Assembly (NCBI GenBank): GCA_964612085.1
Contig: CAZTCJ010000009.1
Coordinates: forward strand, 1 to 64,000
DNA: 64,000 bases
Direction: 5' to 3'
From: CAZTCJ01 sp964612085
GTDB lineage: Bacteria; Pseudomonadota; Alphaproteobacteria; JAJFIK01
A program made the position numbers and the translations under genes. The notes under the pieces were generated by a model that had not been told where the DNA came from, did no database searches, and was given only the letters and a program-made list of their open reading frames with translations. Position 1 is the stretch's first letter, and every line of letters starts with the position of its first letter. Positions 60,236 through 64,000 of this stretch are shown here, piece after piece.

Positions 60236-60264
60236 ACGGTTTGTGAGTTTTCCGTACAAACCGT
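60236..60264. promoter_or_regulatory. 9-bp inverted repeat upstream of the RTX gene
   Basis: ACGGTTTGT (60236-60244) and ACAAACCGT (60256-60264) are perfect arms with an 11-base spacer (two helical turns between centres). No T-run follows, so an operator is more likely than a terminator for the GST gene. It lies about 140 bases before the RTX protein start. Confidence 0.45.
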
Positions 60265-60400
60265 AACTAGCCGCCGTTTCCATTCCGATGGTACCGACGC
60301 CATTGGCAAGACCCTTGGGAAACCCGAGGGGAGGGGGAAACGCGTGCCGATGGACGGGGCGCGTCCATGTTTTAAATGCTGGATCTCAGGGGAGCCTTTC

Positions 60401-61882
60401 ATGGCTGACGTAACCTATCTTATGCCGTTCAACGCATTCGACCTCGATGCCTTGAACATCGAATTCGACGAACCGTTCGTTGAAACGATTTCCAATATGC
60501 AGGCTGTCGTGGGCTATGAAGGCACCATGCGGCTGACCCGCGCGACGGGCACGAACTTCGCATTCGAAGGCGCGCCGAATACGGATGATTTCAAGATCAC
60601 CGGCGGCACGGTCAACAGCTTCGAACTGCTCGAAGACATGAGCACCACCTCGGTCGATATCAGCGGCCTCAATATCGATCTGACGGATGTGGCCAAGCTG
60701 ATCGAAAAGAAGCCGGTCGAAAAACTGTTCGATGAATTCTTCGAAGGCGACGACACGTTCACCGGCTCCATGATGAATGACGGCATCATTTCCGGCGACG
60801 GCAATGACGGCATCGTGTCCGGCATGGGCGACGACACCATCGACGCCGGCAAGGACGACGATACGATCGAAGGCGGCGAAGGCGATGACACGATCGGCGG
60901 CGGCAAGGGCGACGACACCGCTGTCTATCAGGGCATGCGCGACGATTTCGACGTGGTCGTGATCGACAAGAGCACCGTTCAGGTGACCGACCTGCTGACC
61001 GAAGAAACGCTTGACGAAGGCGCCGACACGCTCACCGATATCGAATTCATTCAGTTCATGGACGTTCTGCTCAATCTCGATACCGGCGGCATTTCGCCTG
61101 TGGGGTCGGAAATGAGCGAAACCCTCGAAGGATCCGAATTCGACGACATCCTGAACGGTCTGGGTGGTGACGATATCATCAACGGCAATGCCGGACGCGA
61201 CCTGATCGACGGCGGCGAAGGCAACGACACCCTCGACGGCGGCGACGACAAGGACGAAATGTTCGGCGGGCTCGGCGATGACACTTACATCATCGGCAAA
61301 GGCGACAAGATCTTCGAGAATGCCGGCGAAGGCACGGACACCGTGCAGGCGGAAGGCAACATCAAACTCGACGATAATTTCGAGAATGCCGTGCTGATGG
61401 CCTCCGAGAAGGGCAAAGGCAAGGTCAAGGGCAACGACCTCGACAACGTGATCACCGGCAGCGCCGACGAGGAGAAGCTCGACGGCCGGGACGGCGATGA
61501 CACCATCGACGGCGGCGAGGGCGACGACCGGATCAGGGGCGGCGACGGCGGCGACATCCTGATGGGCGGCAATGGCGAGGACGACCTCGACGGCGGCGAC
61601 GGCGGCGACATCTTCGTGTTCGACGATGACGGTGCGGGCGATATCGACACCATCAGGGATTTCGAGATCGGCGTCGACACCATCGACCTGAGCGGTCTGC
61701 CCAACTTCACCGGCTTCGATGCGGTGGCCGCGAATGCGGTCGATGACGGCAAGAATGTCATCCTGACCGGCATGGATGGCGGCCAGCTCGTCATTGCCAA
61801 GACGAGCTTCGAAGAGCTGAGCGCGACGGACTTCACCTTCGCGCCGGTTATCGAAATCATCGAGGAAATTTCCGTTCTCTAA
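60401..61882 (+). CDS. RTX-repeat calcium-binding protein, probably type I secreted
   Basis: A 493-residue acidic protein without a Sec signal peptide. The N-terminal 130 residues are not repetitive (MADVTYLMPFNAFDLDALNIEFDEPF). Nonapeptide GGxGxDxxx repeats occur in three blocks (about 130-170, 240-310 and 355-415), for example GGEGDDTI, GGEGNDTLDGGDDKDEMFGGLGDDTY and GRDGDDTIDGGEGDDR. The C-terminus FEIGVDTIDLSGLP and onward resembles the serralysin-type C-terminal region used by type I secretion. No catalytic domain is evident and no secretion genes are adjacent. It could be a surface or matrix protein. The ATG at 60401 follows CAGGGGAG. A strong terminator follows. Confidence 0.88.
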   Translation: MADVTYLMPFNAFDLDALNIEFDEPFVETISNMQAVVGYEGTMRLTRATGTNFAFEGAPNTDDFKITGGTVNSFELLEDMSTTSVDISGLNIDLTDVAKLIEKKPVEKLFDEFFEGDDTFTGSMMNDGIISGDGNDGIVSGMGDDTIDAGKDDDTIEGGEGDDTIGGGKGDDTAVYQGMRDDFDVVVIDKSTVQVTDLLTEETLDEGADTLTDIEFIQFMDVLLNLDTGGISPVGSEMSETLEGSEFDDILNGLGGDDIINGNAGRDLIDGGEGNDTLDGGDDKDEMFGGLGDDTYIIGKGDKIFENAGEGTDTVQAEGNIKLDDNFENAVLMASEKGKGKVKGNDLDNVITGSADEEKLDGRDGDDTIDGGEGDDRIRGGDGGDILMGGNGEDDLDGGDGGDIFVFDDDGAGDIDTIRDFEIGVDTIDLSGLPNFTGFDAVAANAVDDGKNVILTGMDGGQLVIAKTSFEELSATDFTFAPVIEIIEEISVL

Positions 61883-61910
61883 GGCGGCAGCCTTTCGGAA
61901 AAGACGGTCT

Positions 61911-61940
61911 GGGCCTCTCTTGCAGAGGCCCGGATTTTTT
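61911..61940 (+). terminator. Rho-independent terminator of the RTX gene
   Basis: GGGCCTCT (61911-61918) and AGAGGCCC (61924-61931) form a perfect 8-bp stem around a 5-base loop, followed by GGA and TTTTTT (61935-61940). It lies 29 bases past the stop codon. Confidence 0.93.
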
Positions 61941-61981
61941 ATCCGCCTACCCCTTATCCAATGACCCTTATTGAACGGCCC

Positions 61982-62263
61982 CTAGCCGCCAGCCAGGGCG
62001 TTGGCGAGGATCAGGGCATCGCCCGGTTTGAGCGCATGCCCATAGGCCGCATCGGGCCGGACCATGACCCCATCGTGAATGCATAAGATGTTGCGCCTTA
62101 TGGCATGGCGTTCGTCGAACAGATGCAGCGCCAGGGCCGGATGGGCGCGGGCGAGATCCTCCAGCACCGCACCGACCGTATTCCCATGGGCTGTGAGCGT
62201 CCTGACGCCGCCGGTGACCACGGCCAGAACCGGGGGCAATCTGACCTCGACAGCCCCGGTCAT
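61982..62263 (-). CDS. MoaD/ThiS family ubiquitin-like sulfur carrier
   Basis: A 93-residue beta-grasp protein. It begins MTGAVEVRLPPVLAVVTGG and ends in the diagnostic ALAGG, the diglycine that is adenylated and thiocarboxylated in MoaD and ThiS. The central part ALHLFDERHAIRRNILCIHDGV and LKPGDALILANALAGG fit the fold. No moaE, thiG, thiF or moeB gene is nearby. The start overlaps the CIA30-like gene stop by four bases. With a BNR-repeat gene two genes upstream, it resembles a recurring MoaD-like/BNR neighbourhood in bacteria whose role I do not know. Confidence 0.88.
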   Translation of the reverse strand: MTGAVEVRLPPVLAVVTGGVRTLTAHGNTVGAVLEDLARAHPALALHLFDERHAIRRNILCIHDGVMVRPDAAYGHALKPGDALILANALAGG

Positions 62264-62847
62264 GCGCCGCCGTCCCGGCACGCCTTGATCCAGTCCACCT
62301 GCAGGGCGAAGGGGCCGTCGATGCCATCGGAGATAATCAGTCCCAAGGTCTGCAGCCGCGCAGGGTCGAGGGCCGGCGCCCTGACCGGCTGGCCGAACGC
62401 CGATGCGCGAAACGCGCTCAGCGGGATGTCGGCCTCGGCCCAGTCCGCATCCGGACCGGTTCCGAACTCCGCGCGGTAGGCGATCGGCCGCCCGAAGGAC
62501 CGGTCCCCGGTCTGGAACGTCAAGGCATAGCGGCGGCCATCACCCTTATACCGGATGCGGAACGACCGGGTCTCCGCATAAGCGCCTTCAACGAGCGGCT
62601 TGCGTACGGAAGAGAAGCCGCCGCCATCCGTATTGATGCTGCCGGAAAAGATCATGATCCCGTTCTCGAACCGGGGGGCGCCGCTTGAGCGCCCGCCCAT
62701 GACATTGTCGTTCACGGTCCGCCAGGCATCGATCTCCTTTTGGTCGGCGAATGCCGCCATGACCTTGCATTCGCCATCCTTGGCCACGGCAGACATGGTC
62801 CCCATACAGATCACCATCACTATCGTCCACAATGCCAGATGCGCCAT
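62260..62847 (-). CDS. CIA30 family exported protein
   Basis: A 195-residue protein with a signal peptide (MAHLALWTIVMVICMGTMSAVA). The mature part matches the CIA30 domain (complex I intermediate-associated protein 30), a galactose-binding-like beta sandwich: WRTVNDNVMGGRSSGAPRFENGIMIFSGSINTDGGGFSSVR, YKGDGRRYALTFQTGD, then LGLIISDGIDGPFALQVDWIKA. In mitochondria the family assists complex I assembly; bacterial exported members are uncharacterised. It is translationally coupled to the MoaD-like gene. Confidence 0.88.
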   Translation of the reverse strand: MAHLALWTIVMVICMGTMSAVAKDGECKVMAAFADQKEIDAWRTVNDNVMGGRSSGAPRFENGIMIFSGSINTDGGGFSSVRKPLVEGAYAETRSFRIRYKGDGRRYALTFQTGDRSFGRPIAYRAEFGTGPDADWAEADIPLSAFRASAFGQPVRAPALDPARLQTLGLIISDGIDGPFALQVDWIKACRDGGA

Positions 62848-62922
62848 GAACCCCTCCCTTTTGGCAACAAGACCGTGTCTTATCCATACGGCCCGGCGGG
62901 GCGAAGGGATCACACGCTCCGG

Positions 62923-64000
62923 TCAAGGTTGGGCATAGGCGCGCACGCTCAGGATCCGGGGCAGGCCGGAGGCCAGCGCCGTCCAGCGGTCGCCCAGATC
63001 CTGACTGCCATAGACCGTGCCCGTGGTGGTGCCGAAATAGACGCCGCCGGGATCCGCCTGATCGGCCGCCATGGCGCCGCGCAGCACGCCGGAATAATCC
63101 GCCTCCGGCAGGCCCTCACTCGCCTCGGCCCAGGATGCTCCGCTGTCCCGGCTGCGATAAACCGACAGCCGTCCGCCATGGGGCATGCGGAAATTATCGC
63201 CTTCCAGAGGCACGATGAACACGGCCCCGGTCGCATGGTCCATGGCGATGGGGAAGCCGAAGGAGCCGCAGGTGCCGCCCGCCAGTTCCGCCGCAGGCAG
63301 ACCGGTTTCGATCTGGCGCCAATGGTCGCCGCCGTCTTCTGACAGAAACACACCCTGATGGTCCTGGCGGAAGATCCGGTCCGGATCGCGCGGATCATGG
63401 GCAAGGCAATGGACGCACTGGCCCACATCCCCCGGCACGCCCTCGTTCTTGTGGTCCCAGGTCTTGCCGCCGTCATCGCTGCGGAAAAGGCCCGCGGCGG
63501 AAATCCCGACCCAGATGCGCTCCGGGTTCGTCCGGTCCGTGAGGATCGTGTGGGCGCATAAGCCCCCTGCCCCCGGCATCCAATGGGCCCGCGAGGGATG
63601 ATCGTTCAAGCCCGAAACCGGCTCCCAGGATTGGCCCCGGTCCGTGCTCTTGAACAGGCCCGCTTCCGAGACACCGGCGTAAATCGCGTCGCCCGCGTCG
63701 TGCAGGGTCCAGATCTGGTCCACATGGCGGCCATCCGCCGAATACTGACCGAAAGAGAAGCCCGCGCCGATCAGACAGTTATGATCCGCATTGCCCTTAT
63801 CGCCTTCACGGAAGCGCGGCGCGGCCTCCAACTGCTCCCAGGATTTGAGATCCTCACTGACGAACAAGGCCGGACCGTAAACGTCGCTCGCCACCGCCAG
63901 CATGAAACGGCCGTGGCCGTCCCGGATGGACGAGGTCACCGCCCAGCCGCGCAGATCGAAGCGGCAGGTCCATGTCTCCCGTGCCGCATCGCTTTCCAGA
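62923..64000 (-). CDS. BNR/sialidase-like beta-propeller protein (5' end beyond window)
   Basis: The frame is open to the right edge, so 358 C-terminal residues are visible and the start lies outside. An ATG/GTG at 63939 is internal: upstream codons read ETWTCRFDLRGWAV, in keeping with the domain. BNR (Asp-box) repeats are clear: STDRGQSWEP, SDDGGKTWDHK, SEDGGDHWRQI, SRDSGASWAEA and SQDLGDRWTAL. CHCLAHDPRDPDRIF and IWTLHDAGDAIYAGVSEAGLF are characteristic of a WD40/YVTN/BNR-like group annotated as exo-alpha-sialidase without proof. It is followed by the CIA30 and MoaD-like genes on the same strand with a gap of 75 bases. Confidence 0.88.
   Translation of the reverse strand, partial: LESDAARETWTCRFDLRGWAVTSSIRDGHGRFMLAVASDVYGPALFVSEDLKSWEQLEAAPRFREGDKGNADHNCLIGAGFSFGQYSADGRHVDQIWTLHDAGDAIYAGVSEAGLFKSTDRGQSWEPVSGLNDHPSRAHWMPGAGGLCAHTILTDRTNPERIWVGISAAGLFRSDDGGKTWDHKNEGVPGDVGQCVHCLAHDPRDPDRIFRQDHQGVFLSEDGGDHWRQIETGLPAAELAGGTCGSFGFPIAMDHATGAVFIVPLEGDNFRMPHGGRLSVYRSRDSGASWAEASEGLPEADYSGVLRGAMAADQADPGGVYFGTTTGTVYGSQDLGDRWTALASGLPRILSVRAYAQP

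Noticed and set aside
1..64000. CRISPR arrays, insertion sequences, rRNA genes, toxin-antitoxin pairs and restriction systems
   Set aside because: None seen: no regularly spaced repeats, no transposase or nuclease domains and no rRNA sequence were recognised.

Overview
The window is GC-rich, densely packed chromosomal DNA from an alphaproteobacterium. The evidence is the family content and gene order: cobS next to a J-domain gene and bolA, an IalB-family protein, an ECF sigma factor paired with a ChrR-type anti-sigma factor, an Ala/Lys-rich ArgJ, a ReAV-type asparaginase and a TTC38-type TPR protein. Most of the sequence is core metabolism (aroB, aroK, accA, secA, argJ, argG, folD, rlmN). I cannot name a genus from sequence alone.

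Layout. 1-4641: truncated cobS, J-domain protein, bolA, CorC-type membrane protein, aroB and aroK. 4816-10029: a small membrane protein, a large exported protein and xerD in overlapping order, then a malyl-CoA lyase-like gene and accA. 10034-18007: two alpha/beta hydrolases, secA, argJ and a GNAT gene. 18019-28616: TPR protein, Bax-inhibitor-like protein, an ABC exporter pair divergent from an SGNH esterase (the tesA-ybbA-ybbP neighbourhood), aldo/keto reductase, thpR, sirtuin, minimal zincin, pterin dehydratase and an SDR. 29170-34421: five leftward genes with overlaps or very short gaps (DMT permease, serine hydrolase, MDR oxidoreductase, patatin, asparaginase). 34471-43116: SPOUT methyltransferase, ECF sigma/ChrR, IalB-like, rlmN, argG, folD and yggT.

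Accessory part. A tRNA-Ala(CGC) gene at 43283-43358 is followed by a visibly AT-richer three-gene cassette (43600-46554): a membrane-anchored gamma-glutamylcyclotransferase-like protein, a soluble gamma-glutamylcyclotransferase-like protein, and a GCS2/YbdK-type carboxylate-amine ligase. One enzyme family that makes gamma-glutamyl bonds and two that cleave them are translationally coupled. I regard this as the best candidate for an undescribed system here.

Non-coding part. Two leftward segments look like structured RNAs ending in intrinsic terminators: 48313-48581, preceded by a near-perfect sigma-54 promoter, and 53702-53945, upstream of the DUF1302/DUF1329/Ycf48-like operon. Next to the second is an AT-rich gene-free stretch (about 54001-54420) with two perfect inverted DnaA boxes and nearby GANTC sites. 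It is a candidate replication origin, with genes on either side pointing away from it.

Right part. 54648-58244 holds an EF-hand protein divergent from a response regulator / sensor kinase / trypsin-like protease operon. It is followed by an MscS channel, a GST, an RTX-repeat protein with a clear terminator, a MoaD/ThiS-like protein overlapping a CIA30-family gene, and a BNR-repeat protein cut by the right edge.
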